Shown: positions 44,894-54,603, counted from the stretch's first letter. The stretch is DNA of 64,000 bases from JBBRDU01 sp038230335 (GCA_038230335.1 JBBRNL010000007.1:1-64000); one strand, 5' to 3'. The notes: generated from the letters alone by a model not told the origin. Made by a program: numbers and translations.

Positions 44894-47005
44894 ATGACTT
44901 TAAATTTTTTTGCGCTCACCATGCTCGGCGTCGCGACAGCTCTGGGGCAGAGCCCGGCCCCATCCGCTTCGGCGAGTATCACGAAGCGGAGTTTCACTTT
45001 CGAAGACATGATGGCCCTGAAGCGGGTGGCCGAACCGGTGCCCTCCCCGGATGGGAAATGGGTTCTCTTCTCCGCGCAGGACGTTGATCTCGAGGCAAAC
45101 ACCAAAAAATCCTGCTTATGGATTGTTCCGGCCGAAGGTGGCGCGGCGCGGCGGTTGAGTCAATCGGCCAACGGGGAAGAGCGCCCCCGGTTTTCGAACG
45201 ATGGAAAGAGGATCATTTTTACCTCCAAAGCGACCGATCCAACTCAGATTTGGATGTGCGATTTCGATTCGATCAACGGCGCCTTGAGTGGGAAGCCGCA
45301 TCAGATCAGCGACATCTCGACCGGGGCGGAAGGCGCGATCTGGTCGCCTGATGGCAAGAATATCGTTTTTGTATCAACCGTTTACGCCGACTGCAAAGAC
45401 GACGCGTGCAACAAACAACGCGACGAGGAACTCGCGAAAAGCAAAGTGAAGGCGAAGATCTTCACCCGCCTGTTTTATCGGCATTGGAACGCCTTCACCG
45501 AATTTAAGCGCAGTCATCTTTTCGTCATCAGCGCGGACGCGGACGCGTCACGACCGGATGCCACGCTGGCCCGGGACTTAACGCCGGGTGATCACGACGT
45601 CCCGCCTTTCAACCTGGGCGGGCAGGATATGTATGCGATTTCGCCGGACAGCCAGGAAGTCGCTTACACGAGCAATATCGATGAGGTCGAAGCGATCAGC
45701 ACGAATAACGAGATTTTCATTGTGCCCATGGGCGGCGGAACCCCGAAGAAAATCTCGACCAGCCCGGGAAGTGATGCGACGCCGCTCTATTCGCGTGACG
45801 GGACGAATCTGGCCTGGCGATCCATGGCGCGAGGCGGATACGAAGCGGACCGGTCGGAGCTGGTGATCTATCATCGCGCGACTGGACAATTGCGAAAGTT
45901 AACCGCGGGATTTGATCGATCGGTTGAGAATTTCGCGTGGGCACCGGATTCGAGCGCCATCTTTTTCACGGCGGGCGATCACGGAGAGGCACCGATCTGG
46001 TTTATGTCGCTGGAGGCGAATCAACCCATCGAAGTGACGCGTGGACATGCGGACGACCTTACCTTTGGCGCGAAGAATCAATTGTACTTCTCCCGCATGT
46101 CGATCATGGCGCCGAGTGAGATCGCGCGCATTGATGTTTCCGGAGTGCGGAACAGCGGCAGCCAAACCGAACCGGTCGCCGTGACCTACATGAACGAAGC
46201 ACTACTCTCGCAGATGACGATGCAGCCGCTCGAGCCCTTTCTCTTTAAAGGAGCGGAGAATGCCGACGTGCAGGGTTTTCTGGTGAAGCCGCCAAACTTC
46301 GACAAGGCGCGCAAGTATCCTCTGAAGTTTCTCATTCACGGAGGACCGCAGGGTGCGTGGGGGAACTTGTGGACGTATCGTTGGAACGCGGAGCTTTTCG
46401 CAGCGAACGAATATGTGGTGGTCATGATCAATCCGCACGGGTCGACCGGTTATGGCCAAAAATTCACCGATGGAGTGAACGGCGATTGGGGCGGCAAGCC
46501 TTACGTCGATTTGATGAAGGGATTAGATTATGTCGAGAAGACCTATCCATTCATTGACAAGAATCGTGAGGCCGCCATGGGGGGAAGTTACGGCGGGTAT
46601 ATGGTGAACTGGATTCTGGGCCACACCAACCGGTTCAAGTGCGTGGTCTCGCACGACGGTTTGTTCAACACCGATACGGGCTACGGCACCACGGAAGAGC
46701 TTTGGTTCAATGATTGGGAATTTAAGGGTCCGCCCTGGAACAACCGCGAACTGTATCGCAAATGGTCTCCGCACGAATACGCGAAAAGTTTCAAGACCCC
46801 GGCCCTGGTCGTGCATGGCCAGCTCGATTATCGACTCGATGTGTCGCAGGGTTTCGATCTTTTCACGACATTACAGCGTCTTAAGATGCCGTCAGAAATG
46901 CTTTACTTCCCGGACGAAGGGCATTGGGTTTTGAAACCGCAGAACAGCCGGCTTTGGTATAAGACCGTCAACGATTGGGTTGATCGATGGACGGCGGCAA
47001 AATAA
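44894..47005 (+). CDS. Secreted S9 peptidase (dipeptidyl-peptidase/acylaminoacyl-peptidase type)
   Basis: 703 aa from ATG 44894; GAGGGA lies 8 nt upstream and the earlier TTG start reads antisense noise. Signal peptide (LNFFALTMLGVATALG). Propeller blades such as SPDGKWVLFSAQD and SPDGKNIVFVST precede the hydrolase domain: HGGPQGAWGN, Ser in GGSYGGYM, Asp in HGQLDYRLD and His in DEGHWV. This is the third S9 enzyme in 10 kb, here on the opposite strand. Confidence 0.94.
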   Translation: MTLNFFALTMLGVATALGQSPAPSASASITKRSFTFEDMMALKRVAEPVPSPDGKWVLFSAQDVDLEANTKKSCLWIVPAEGGAARRLSQSANGEERPRFSNDGKRIIFTSKATDPTQIWMCDFDSINGALSGKPHQISDISTGAEGAIWSPDGKNIVFVSTVYADCKDDACNKQRDEELAKSKVKAKIFTRLFYRHWNAFTEFKRSHLFVISADADASRPDATLARDLTPGDHDVPPFNLGGQDMYAISPDSQEVAYTSNIDEVEAISTNNEIFIVPMGGGTPKKISTSPGSDATPLYSRDGTNLAWRSMARGGYEADRSELVIYHRATGQLRKLTAGFDRSVENFAWAPDSSAIFFTAGDHGEAPIWFMSLEANQPIEVTRGHADDLTFGAKNQLYFSRMSIMAPSEIARIDVSGVRNSGSQTEPVAVTYMNEALLSQMTMQPLEPFLFKGAENADVQGFLVKPPNFDKARKYPLKFLIHGGPQGAWGNLWTYRWNAELFAANEYVVVMINPHGSTGYGQKFTDGVNGDWGGKPYVDLMKGLDYVEKTYPFIDKNREAAMGGSYGGYMVNWILGHTNRFKCVVSHDGLFNTDTGYGTTEELWFNDWEFKGPPWNNRELYRKWSPHEYAKSFKTPALVVHGQLDYRLDVSQGFDLFTTLQRLKMPSEMLYFPDEGHWVLKPQNSRLWYKTVNDWVDRWTAAK

Positions 47006-47019
47006 GACAATCGCTTTCC

Positions 47020-47502
47020 ATGAAAGAATTGGCGACCTACTTGAATGACCACCTGGCGGGGGCGGAAGCTGCGATCGAATTGATCGATCACCTCATCAAA
47101 GCACACGAGGGTAAGCCGCTGGAGAAATTCTTCCGCGAGCTTCGCGATGAAGTGAAGGCAGACCAGGAAGTGCTTCGAAAACTTCTGCAAAGATTCTCCA
47201 AAGAAAGCGCCATTCGACAGGCCGGTGCCTGGATCGCGGAGAAGATCAGCCGCGTGAAATTAAAGGCGGCGGGCGAGAAGGCCGGCGAACTGGGATTGCT
47301 TCAGGCGCTGGAAGCGCTCGTCCTGGGGATCACCGGCAAACAGCTTTTGTGGCGCGCGTTGAGCGCGGCATTGGGAAGCTCTCCTCTTTTAAGAGGGGCT
47401 GATCTGGGTAAACTGGAAGAGCGCGCGATTGAACAGCTCGAACGCGTGGAGGTCCTGCGTCTCGAAACAGCCCGGCAGGTGCTTCTCGGAAACGCGAAGT
47501 AG
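47020..47502 (+). CDS. Helical protein of unknown function, ferritin-like first half
   Basis: 160 aa from ATG 47020; an earlier ATG at 46987 would overlap the peptidase stop. The first 60 residues (ATYLNDHLAGAEAAIELIDHL, DEVKADQEVLRKLLQRF) look like the first helices of ferritin-like/DUF892-type bundles with Glu/His positions. The rest is alpha-helical and rich in Lys, Glu and Leu (LGKLEERAIEQLERVEVLRLETA). No catalytic motif. It directly follows the S9 peptidase and converges on the DEAD-box helicase with no gap. Confidence 0.6.
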   Translation: MKELATYLNDHLAGAEAAIELIDHLIKAHEGKPLEKFFRELRDEVKADQEVLRKLLQRFSKESAIRQAGAWIAEKISRVKLKAAGEKAGELGLLQALEALVLGITGKQLLWRALSAALGSSPLLRGADLGKLEERAIEQLERVEVLRLETARQVLLGNAK

Positions 47503-48747
47503 TCAGCGTTTCCGCCGACCAAAAGAATAACCCCGGTGGGAACGACCGCCGCCGATCGCGCGTCGGCCGCCGCTGGCCGACTCCGGTTCGAAGAGCACGG
47601 TGTAGAGGTACGGAAAATTATCCAGCTTCAGTCGCGGTATCTTCCGTCCGATGAATTGCTCGATGGCCTGCAAAGCGGAAACTTCTTCCCCGTTCATCAG
47701 GGTAAAGGCGTCCCCCACGTTCTGAGCCCGGCCCGTCCGGCCGATGCGATGGACGTAATCCTCCGGATGTTCGGGCACGTCGTAGTTGATGACATGACTG
47801 ACTCCCGCGATATCGAGCCCGCGCGCCGCAATATCGGTGGCAACCATGACCTCGTATTTGCCACTCTTGAAACCTTCGAGCGCTTCAATGCGCTCACGTT
47901 GCGTCCGGTTCGAATGCAACACGGCCACGGAATGCTTTCCCTCCTTCAATTTGTGCGCGATCCGGTCGGCTCCGTGTTTTGTGCGCGAGAAGATGAGAGC
48001 ACTGTCAAAGTTTGTGCGCTCGAGCAGCGCGATGAGCAGATCGAATTTCTGTTCGCCGGCCACCGGATAGACCGCATGCGTGACAGTTTCGGCGGGGGAA
48101 CGGCGCACGCCGATCTCCACGATTTCCGGTTCGCGCAAAACCCAGGCGGCGAGACGCTCGATCTCCGGCGGCAGCGTGGCCGAGAAAAGCAGGGTCTGAC
48201 GATCCGTTGAGATTTGTTCTACGATGCGGCGGACGTCGGGCAGAAATCCCATGTCGAGCATGCGATCGACTTCATCCAAAACGAGAATCCTGACGTCCTT
48301 AAAATTTAGCGTCCCCTGTTCCAGGTGGTCGAGGAGCCGCCCGGGCGTGGCGGCCACGATGTCGACGCCGTTCTTAATATCGTCGCGCTGTTTTCCATAA
48401 CCAACGCCGCCATGGATCACCGTCACGCGCTGATCGGTGAAGCGACCGTAATCGCGAAAGGCTGTCTCAACCTGCGCCGCCAATTCGCGGGTCGGCTCAA
48501 GGATCAGGCAGCGAAACGCGCCGTGTTCAGCCAAGAGGGTCAGAATCGGAAGAGCGAACGCGGCGGTCTTCCCGGTGCCCGTCTGGGCCGTTCCGATCAG
48601 GTCTTTACCCGATAAAATAATCGGGAAGGCCCGCAATTGAATAGGCGTGGGCTCGGTAAATCCCATCGCCTGAGTACCGCGTACCACTTCGGGAGACAGG
48701 CCAAAATCGTTAAAGGACACGGGGGAGAACCTACGCAGTCGAGACAC
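47503..48747 (-). CDS. DEAD-box RNA helicase, RhlE-like, with DEVD motif II
   Basis: 414 aa. Q motif (FGLSPEVVRGTQAMGFTEPTPIQ in part), motif I AQTGTGKT (54-61), Ia PTRELAAQ, Ib TPGRLLDH, motif II DEVD instead of DEAD, III SATLP, IV LIFSRTKHG, V ATDIAARGLDI and VI HRIGRTGRA. The short basic glycine-rich tail (GGGRSHRGYSFGRRKR) probably binds RNA. RhlE-type proteins act in ribosome assembly and mRNA decay. DEVD occurs in several bacterial relatives and still provides the metal-binding Asp-Glu. Confidence 0.93.
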   Translation of the reverse strand: MSRLRRFSPVSFNDFGLSPEVVRGTQAMGFTEPTPIQLRAFPIILSGKDLIGTAQTGTGKTAAFALPILTLLAEHGAFRCLILEPTRELAAQVETAFRDYGRFTDQRVTVIHGGVGYGKQRDDIKNGVDIVAATPGRLLDHLEQGTLNFKDVRILVLDEVDRMLDMGFLPDVRRIVEQISTDRQTLLFSATLPPEIERLAAWVLREPEIVEIGVRRSPAETVTHAVYPVAGEQKFDLLIALLERTNFDSALIFSRTKHGADRIAHKLKEGKHSVAVLHSNRTQRERIEALEGFKSGKYEVMVATDIAARGLDIAGVSHVINYDVPEHPEDYVHRIGRTGRAQNVGDAFTLMNGEEVSALQAIEQFIGRKIPRLKLDNFPYLYTVLFEPESASGGRRAIGGGRSHRGYSFGRRKR

Positions 48748-48818
48748 TCTGTCACCTTGGCAGCGTTGCTTCTGCCATTTTTGATTTACGATCGTGGCGA
48801 CCGCATCATTGTGGAACC

Positions 48819-49304
48819 ATGCTTTCGCCTGTCAGCGGGATGACCGAGAGAAAACAAAACACGCCCCTTCGTATTTTTGTCATGGCCGATACGCACAACC
48901 GCCTGCCGGCGAATGTGACGGCTCTCGCAGGGAAGGCGGACGAGATTTGGCATTTGGGCGATGTCTGCGCGGAAATTATTCTGGACGAACTGCGTGCCCT
49001 CGGTCCGCCCGTCACGATCGTGCGTGGAAATTGCGACAGTCATCACCAATGGCCGCTAGTGGTGGATTTGGCACGCGCTGATCTGCAGTTTCGTCTGCAA
49101 CACATTCCGCCGGAACGAGTGCCCGGAAACATCAACGTGGTTTTGCACGGTCACACCCATGTGCCGCGCCATGAGCGACTGGGCGGCGTCTTGTTTTTGA
49201 ATCCGGGGTGCGTGACTCGTCCGAACCGTGGTGCGCCAGCCAGCGTGGCCTGGCTTGAGTTAAATGATGGGAAGCTGAACTGGCGTCCGGTCGCTCTGCG
49301 TTAG
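48819..49304 (+). CDS. MJ0936/YfcE-type metallophosphoesterase
   Basis: 161 aa from ATG 48819; an ATG at 48840 (MTERKQNTPLRIFVMADTHN) may be the true start. Calcineurin-like metal sites are clear: MADTHN (Asp and His), HLGDVC (Asp), VRGNCDS (Asn), VLHGHTHVPRH (His-x-His). Such enzymes hydrolyse phosphodiesters with Mn2+ or Ni2+; cellular substrate unknown. It is divergent from the helicase and its stop abuts the convergent permease gene. Confidence 0.9.
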   Translation: MLSPVSGMTERKQNTPLRIFVMADTHNRLPANVTALAGKADEIWHLGDVCAEIILDELRALGPPVTIVRGNCDSHHQWPLVVDLARADLQFRLQHIPPERVPGNINVVLHGHTHVPRHERLGGVLFLNPGCVTRPNRGAPASVAWLELNDGKLNWRPVALR

Positions 49305-49305
49305 G

Positions 49306-51762
49306 CTACTCGGTTCGCAAAGCGATGATCGGATCCACCCGCGTGGCGCGTCGGGCTGGCAAAACGCAGGCGAGCAGTGCGACCAACGTGAGGGAAGCCA
49401 CAGCCACGGCAAATGCGGAAAGATCAAGGGCGCCGACTCCGTAAAGCACACTCGTTAGGGTGCGACTGGCGGCGGCAGCCCCGATCAAGCCGAGTAAAAT
49501 ACCCAGCGCAACGAGGGTGACGCCCTGGCCGAGGACGAGGCGAAAAACGTCACGACGTGCCGCCCCCAGGGCCATCCTGATCCCGAGTTCCCGCATCCGC
49601 TGAGTGACATTGAGAGCCATGACGCCATAGAGACCCACACTGGCGAGAAGCAAGGCGAGCGCGGCAAATGTAGCCAGCAAAGTCATGATGAGTCGACGTG
49701 TGGCCAGGCTGGCCGACACGCTTTTTTCCATGGTCGAAATCAATGCAACCGGCTGGGCCGCGTCGAGGGACTGGAGTTCCCGCTTGACCGGAGCAACGAG
49801 GGCCAACGGGTCGCCCGACGAAACGCGAATGAGCAAACTGTTTTGATTCTGCGGATACTGCGGCTCGTAGAAATACATCTGCACGAAGTTCAACTTCTCT
49901 ACGTTGTTCTCCCCCGGTGCTTCGTTCCGGGTTCGTGGCACAACGCCGACCACGGTCAGGGGTGGCGCATCTTTCTTGAAGGTTTGATTGTCGTCGATCT
50001 GCTGTCCGATCGGGTCTCTTCCGGCAAAATAACGACGGGCAAAACTTTCATCGATGATGACCGAGCGAGGTTGTTCCGCTGTATCCTGTGGACCGAAGGC
50101 GCGACCCCGTATAATCGGCATTCCCATCACGCGGAAGTAATCCGCCGACACGATATTCACTTCCGCGGACGGTTGCTTGCCGGGAGTGACAGCGGGCGTT
50201 CCGGTTAAATGGAAGTAGCTGTCCCATTCGCTGTCATCAAAAGGCACATTGGAACCAGTCGCAGCGGCGAAGACGCCGGGAATGGCGCGCACTCGTTCGA
50301 GGAGCTGGGCATTGAAGGCGGCAATATTCTCGTCCTTCTCGTAGCGCGCCGCGGGAAGCGCGATGTTCAATGAGAGAACGCCTTCGGGATTAAAGCCCAG
50401 CGGAGCCTGCTGGGCGTGCCAGAAGCTTTTCAAGGTCAGACCGGCCGCGGCCAGCAAAACGAGGGCAAGAGCAACCTGGCTAACGACCAAAACTGCGCGG
50501 ACGCGCTGCCGGTGTCCGCCTTCACTGCTGCCGCGTCCGCCTCCTTCATGAAGATCGAAGGAGAGCGATGCTTGCCTCGAAATACGGATGGCCGGCCACA
50601 ATCCGACCAGCATTCCGGCGACGACGGCGATGCCGGTCGTGAAAGCGAGCGCGGCGAGATCGATGCGCGTCTCCTGAAATCGCGGGACGGAAGCGGGCGT
50701 CAGGGCGAGTATTGCATCCAGACTCCAGAGCGAGAAAAGTACACCGGCCACCGCGCCGAGAAAAATTAAGAGGCTGCTTTCGACCATCAGTTGACGGACC
50801 AACTGCCAGCGACCAGCGCCCAAGGCCGCTCGCACAGCGAGTTCACGACTACGCGCAAGCGCCCGCGAGAGTTGTAAGTTTGCCACATTAGCGCAGGCGA
50901 TCAGCAGGACGCATCCTGTTGCAGCAAAGAGCAGCCACACGCTTTGGCGATAGTCCGACACGGCCGCTTCGAGCAAAATGCGCGCGGTCACGCGTCGACC
51001 GCCGTCGTCCGCGGGGTATCGACGTTCGAGGTCCATCGCAATATTGTTCACGTCGGAGGAGGCTTGCTCGAGCGTGACGCCGGGCTTCAATCGCCCCAGC
51101 ACGGAAAATCCCGGGTGACTCCCGCGGCGCAACACACCCTCTTCCGCCCGTAACTGATCGAGGGGCAGATAAATTTCGGACAGACGCGGGAGGCGAACAG
51201 TATCGGGCAAAATTCCGATCACCTCTCGCGACACGCCGTCAACCAAAACCGACTGGCCAATGGCGGCGCGCGATCCGCCGAAACGCCGTTGCCATAAGGC
51301 ATCTGTGATCAACGCGACTTTCCTGCTGCCAGGCAAATCGTCGGCCTCGACAAAATCGCGTCCTAGTTTCGGTCCCACGCCGAGGACAGCGAGGAAGTTG
51401 GCCGTGACGCGCGCGCAACCGAGCCGCTCCGGAGCGGCTTGACCGTTTAAGTCGGACAAGTTGACCCCGCCGCGCCGGAACATGGCGAGATCCGTAAATC
51501 CGCGCTGGCCACCACGCCAATCCAGATAGTTGGGATAGCTGACGGCACCGGATTCAAAAGCCTCGGATTTTTCGCGCAACAAAACGAGCTGCTCGGAATG
51601 CGGATAGGGCAAGGGCCGCAGAAGGAGCGCGTTGACGACGCTGAAGATGGCGGTATTGGCACCGATCCCGAGCGCGAGTGTGATCGCGGCAATGGCGGTG
51701 AAGCCGGGTTGCTTGGCCAGAATGCGGCTGCCGTAACGAAGTTCTGTCAGAATATTCGGCAT
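49306..51762 (-). CDS. MacB/FtsX-like duplicated permease (ADOP family), second of a tandem pair
   Basis: 818 aa from ATG 51762 (MPNILTELRYGSRILAKQPGF). Architecture: a membrane helix with GIGANTAIFSVVNALLLRPLPYP, a large extracytoplasmic MacB-core domain, then three helices with the FtsX fold (LLIACANVANLQLSRALARSRELAVRAALGAGR, in parts), and the same arrangement repeated in the second half, ending LACVLPARRATRVDPIIALRTE. This duplicated orphan permease type is common in Acidobacteria and Verrucomicrobiota. No ATPase gene is adjacent. It is 5 bp downstream of its paralogue. Confidence 0.93.
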   Translation of the reverse strand: MPNILTELRYGSRILAKQPGFTAIAAITLALGIGANTAIFSVVNALLLRPLPYPHSEQLVLLREKSEAFESGAVSYPNYLDWRGGQRGFTDLAMFRRGGVNLSDLNGQAAPERLGCARVTANFLAVLGVGPKLGRDFVEADDLPGSRKVALITDALWQRRFGGSRAAIGQSVLVDGVSREVIGILPDTVRLPRLSEIYLPLDQLRAEEGVLRRGSHPGFSVLGRLKPGVTLEQASSDVNNIAMDLERRYPADDGGRRVTARILLEAAVSDYRQSVWLLFAATGCVLLIACANVANLQLSRALARSRELAVRAALGAGRWQLVRQLMVESSLLIFLGAVAGVLFSLWSLDAILALTPASVPRFQETRIDLAALAFTTGIAVVAGMLVGLWPAIRISRQASLSFDLHEGGGRGSSEGGHRQRVRAVLVVSQVALALVLLAAAGLTLKSFWHAQQAPLGFNPEGVLSLNIALPAARYEKDENIAAFNAQLLERVRAIPGVFAAATGSNVPFDDSEWDSYFHLTGTPAVTPGKQPSAEVNIVSADYFRVMGMPIIRGRAFGPQDTAEQPRSVIIDESFARRYFAGRDPIGQQIDDNQTFKKDAPPLTVVGVVPRTRNEAPGENNVEKLNFVQMYFYEPQYPQNQNSLLIRVSSGDPLALVAPVKRELQSLDAAQPVALISTMEKSVSASLATRRLIMTLLATFAALALLLASVGLYGVMALNVTQRMRELGIRMALGAARRDVFRLVLGQGVTLVALGILLGLIGAAAASRTLTSVLYGVGALDLSAFAVAVASLTLVALLACVLPARRATRVDPIIALRTE

Positions 51763-51767
51763 CGATT

Positions 51768-54206
51768 CTATCCTTCCCGCAGTGCGACGATCGGATCGAT
51801 CCCGCTGGCGCGCCGGGCCGGTAACCAGCAGGCGAGCAAGGCGACTGAGGCGAGGAGGGTCGAGACGAGAAACAGAGTAGACAAATCGCCCGCGTTTATC
51901 CCGTAAAGCAAGCCTTTGAGCAGATGGTTTAAGCCGAAAGTGATAAGGATCCCGGCGCAAACACCATAAACGACCAGGCGCATTCCCTGGCCAACGATAA
52001 GACGCAGGACATCGCCACGTTGTGCGCCGAGCGCAAGCCGGATCCCGATTTCCTGAGTCCGTTGCGTGACGGAATAGCTCATGACTCCAAAAATCCCGGC
52101 CGCGGCGAGGAGCAATGCGACGGCGGAGAAGAGACCGACCAGGAGCGCATTGAGTCGCGGTTGCGCCACGGACAAACCGACATATTCCTCCAGCGTGTGG
52201 GGTCGATAAATCGGGACATTTTTGTCGAGCTCAGCCACAGCTTCGCGCACTCCCGTCACGATGGCATGTGGATCATTTGAGGTCCGAACCAGCAGCGACA
52301 TGCCGGGCACGGCGAACTGCTGATGGGGAAAGTAAAGCTGCGGCTTGGCCTTCGCCATCAGGCTCAGCGCTTTGGCGTCGCCCACCACTCCCACAATCTC
52401 TCGAACGGGCGGTTTTCCATTTTCCACGGTCCCGGATGGCGTAATTCGTTTGCCGATGGGGTCCTGTCCTGGAAAAAGCTGCCGCGCGAAAGTTTCGTTT
52501 ATGACGACGACGAGCGGTGATTTGATATCGTCGCGCTCGTTGAAGGTGCGTCCTTTCAGCAATGGAATGCGCAGCGTCTTGAAGTAATCCGGGGTGATCG
52601 AGTTGACCTGACTGACGGGCCGCTGTGCTTCAGGAAGCGGATGCTCCTGAATGTCTATGTCGAGGGCGATCTCGCTACCGCTGAGGGGAAGCCACCAGCC
52701 GGCGGCCGCGGAGACGACGCCGGGCAGGGTCGAGATCCTTGTCATTAATTTGTTGTAGAAGCTGGCCGCCTGTTCCGGTTTGCCATAGCCAGCGTCCGGC
52801 AGGGCGAGCCTTACCGTCATGATTCCACTTGCATCGAATCCCGGTTTCACTTCGCGCAGCCGAAGGAAGCTTTGCGTCAGGAGTCCCGCGCCGGAAAGAA
52901 GCACGAGGGCGAGCACAATTTCAACGATGACGAGGAAGCCGCGGATGCGGAGGCCGCGCCCGCTCGCGCTGGAGCCGCGCCCACTTTCGTTGAGAGAGGT
53001 GACCAGATTAGGGTGCGAGGCGCGCCATGCGGGCATGATTCCAGCCAGACAGCCGACGAGCAAACTCACCACTGCGGTGACAAACAGGACTCGCGCATCA
53101 GGTGATATCTGGGAGGCGCGCGGAAGATTGGCGGGAAGGAGATAAGCGAGAGAATCCACTCCCCAGATCGCGATCAGGAGACCGATCAATCCTCCGAGCG
53201 AGCCGAGCAGCGCACTTTCTACGAGTAACTGCCGAATGATGTCACCGCGTTGTGCGCCGAGCGCGGATCGAATGCTGATTTCTTTCTGTCGCGCCACAGA
53301 ACGTGCCACCAGGAGATTCGCCACGTTCACGCAGGCCACGAGAAGAACGCATCCTGCCGTCCCCAGCAACATGAGAAGAGCGGGACGAACCGGGCCCACC
53401 ATGGACGCTAGAAACCGAACCAGCTTTACGCCGGCGTAGGTGTTGCTGTCGGGATACTGCTTCGATAAAGCAGAGGCAATGCTATCCAGATTGGCCTGCG
53501 CCTGTTCCAGCCGCACACCCGGGCGTATTCGTCCGACAGCAAATAGGAAATCATTCCCGCGTTGCTCGGTCATGGCCGGTCCGCCATTTTGTGCCTGACG
53601 AAAACCAGCCATGCTGGTCCACGCCTCGGCCGGCGTTCGTTCAATTGGAAACTGGAAATCAGGCGGCATCACTCCGACGACTTGATAAGGAGTGCCGTCC
53701 AGGATGATGTTTTTCTCGATGATGCGAGGATCGCTTCCGAAATGTCTCTGCCACAGGGCATGACTCAGAAGAACGACGTGCGCTCCCGGCTCATCCTCCT
53801 TGGGAAGAAACGCACGGCCGAGCTGAGGGTGGACGCCAAGCATCGGAAACAGGTCCGACGACACAGCGAGAGCTTGAAGATGAACAGCTTCTCTACCGTC
53901 GGTTAAGGTCAGACCGTTCGAAGTAAAAACGGCGAGATGGGAGAGGACGCGGTTTTGCGCGCGCCAATCGACGAAGTTCGGATACGACACCGAATCGAGC
54001 GCGTCGGACGCACCGCGGGTATCGATCATCGAAAGCGTCACCAATTGATCGGGATTTTTAAAAGGGAGCGGTCGCAAGAGAACGGCATTCACGACCGTGA
54101 AGATGGCGGTGTTGGCACCGATCCCGAGGGCGAGCGTTAACACGGCGATGGCCGTAAATCCCGGCTGCTTGAAGAGCATGCGGATGGCGTAGCGCAGATT
54201 GGCCAT
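51768..54206 (-). CDS. MacB/FtsX-like duplicated permease (ADOP family), first of a tandem pair
   Basis: 812 aa: MANLRYAIRMLFKQPGFTAIAVLTLALGIGANTAIFTVVN (read in parts) opens the first half, with the FtsX block LLVACVNVANLLVARSVARQKEIS in the middle and LACWLPARRASGIDPIVALREG at the end. It is clearly a paralogue of the following permease, most similar at the two ends and in the FtsX blocks, with divergent periplasmic domains. It is preceded by a 72-aa membrane protein, a sigma-54 promoter and enhancer-like palindromes, suggesting one stress-induced operon. Partner ATPase unknown. Confidence 0.93.
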   Translation of the reverse strand: MANLRYAIRMLFKQPGFTAIAVLTLALGIGANTAIFTVVNAVLLRPLPFKNPDQLVTLSMIDTRGASDALDSVSYPNFVDWRAQNRVLSHLAVFTSNGLTLTDGREAVHLQALAVSSDLFPMLGVHPQLGRAFLPKEDEPGAHVVLLSHALWQRHFGSDPRIIEKNIILDGTPYQVVGVMPPDFQFPIERTPAEAWTSMAGFRQAQNGGPAMTEQRGNDFLFAVGRIRPGVRLEQAQANLDSIASALSKQYPDSNTYAGVKLVRFLASMVGPVRPALLMLLGTAGCVLLVACVNVANLLVARSVARQKEISIRSALGAQRGDIIRQLLVESALLGSLGGLIGLLIAIWGVDSLAYLLPANLPRASQISPDARVLFVTAVVSLLVGCLAGIMPAWRASHPNLVTSLNESGRGSSASGRGLRIRGFLVIVEIVLALVLLSGAGLLTQSFLRLREVKPGFDASGIMTVRLALPDAGYGKPEQAASFYNKLMTRISTLPGVVSAAAGWWLPLSGSEIALDIDIQEHPLPEAQRPVSQVNSITPDYFKTLRIPLLKGRTFNERDDIKSPLVVVINETFARQLFPGQDPIGKRITPSGTVENGKPPVREIVGVVGDAKALSLMAKAKPQLYFPHQQFAVPGMSLLVRTSNDPHAIVTGVREAVAELDKNVPIYRPHTLEEYVGLSVAQPRLNALLVGLFSAVALLLAAAGIFGVMSYSVTQRTQEIGIRLALGAQRGDVLRLIVGQGMRLVVYGVCAGILITFGLNHLLKGLLYGINAGDLSTLFLVSTLLASVALLACWLPARRASGIDPIVALREG

Positions 54207-54242
54207 GAACCGTAGGAGGTACCGAGTTACGGGAGTATCAAA

Positions 54243-54461
54243 TTAAATATGTTGGAACGTCCCGCCGTTGTTGACGACAGACGCAATGTGAGCAGAGGGC
54301 GAGAAGCCTGCGGCGGGCACCGACACCGGTTGTTGCGCAAACTGCCAGATTGAGACGACGGCGCTCAAGAGGAAGAACGCATAGAGCACCACTTCAAGGA
54401 TGCTGCGGCTTTTATCTTCTGAGCGAATGATAAGAGCGTAGGTGGATTCGTTTAATTTCAT
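54243..54461 (-). CDS. 72-residue membrane protein heading the permease operon
   Basis: MKLNESTYALIIRSEDKSRS precedes one membrane helix (about residues 21-45), then a short Ala/Ser/Pro-rich outer tail ending NNGGTFQHI. The gene begins shortly downstream of a consensus sigma-54 promoter. No good ribosome site precedes the ATG (the AAGGAGG at 54481-54488 is 20 nt away and inside the promoter). An in-frame TAA upstream fixes the start. Located 36 bp before the first permease. No family recognised. Confidence 0.7.
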   Translation of the reverse strand: MKLNESTYALIIRSEDKSRSILEVVLYAFFLLSAVVSIWQFAQQPVSVPAAGFSPSAHIASVVNNGGTFQHI

Positions 54462-54489
54462 AAGTGGGTTTGGTTAACAACCCTCCTTA

Positions 54490-54505
54490 TGCAATCAGCG
54501 TGCCA
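54490..54505 (-). promoter_or_regulatory. Sigma-54 (RpoN) promoter, -24/-12 consensus
   Basis: On the minus strand the sequence is TGGCACGCTGATTGCA, a perfect fit to TGGCACG-N4-TTGCA with GG and GC 12 bp apart. The expected start point is near 54479, about 18 nt before the start codon at 54461. It points at the 72-aa gene and the two permeases. Such promoters need an AAA+ enhancer-binding activator. Confidence 0.82.
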
Positions 54506-54581
54506 TGCGGTTTTCTGGCCATGCAAGTTCCTTGCAATCAACCTCTTGCGTCATAGAACTATCGCAAAGACGGACCCGCTA

Positions 54582-54600
54582 TGTTCCGCCGTTGGGAACA
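54582..54600. promoter_or_regulatory. Enhancer-like palindrome 1 (UAS) upstream of the sigma-54 promoter
   Basis: TGTTCC-GCCGTTG-GGAACA is a perfect inverted repeat with a 7-bp centre, about 105-120 bp upstream of the predicted start point. This is a normal position for NtrC-family activator binding. A second copy follows 22 bp further on. Confidence 0.65.
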
Positions 54601-54603
54601 AAC

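Noticed and set aside
54481..54488. AAGGAGGG as the ribosome site of the 72-aa gene
   Set aside because: It is 20 nt from the ATG and lies upstream of the predicted sigma-54 start point, so it would not be in the mRNA.
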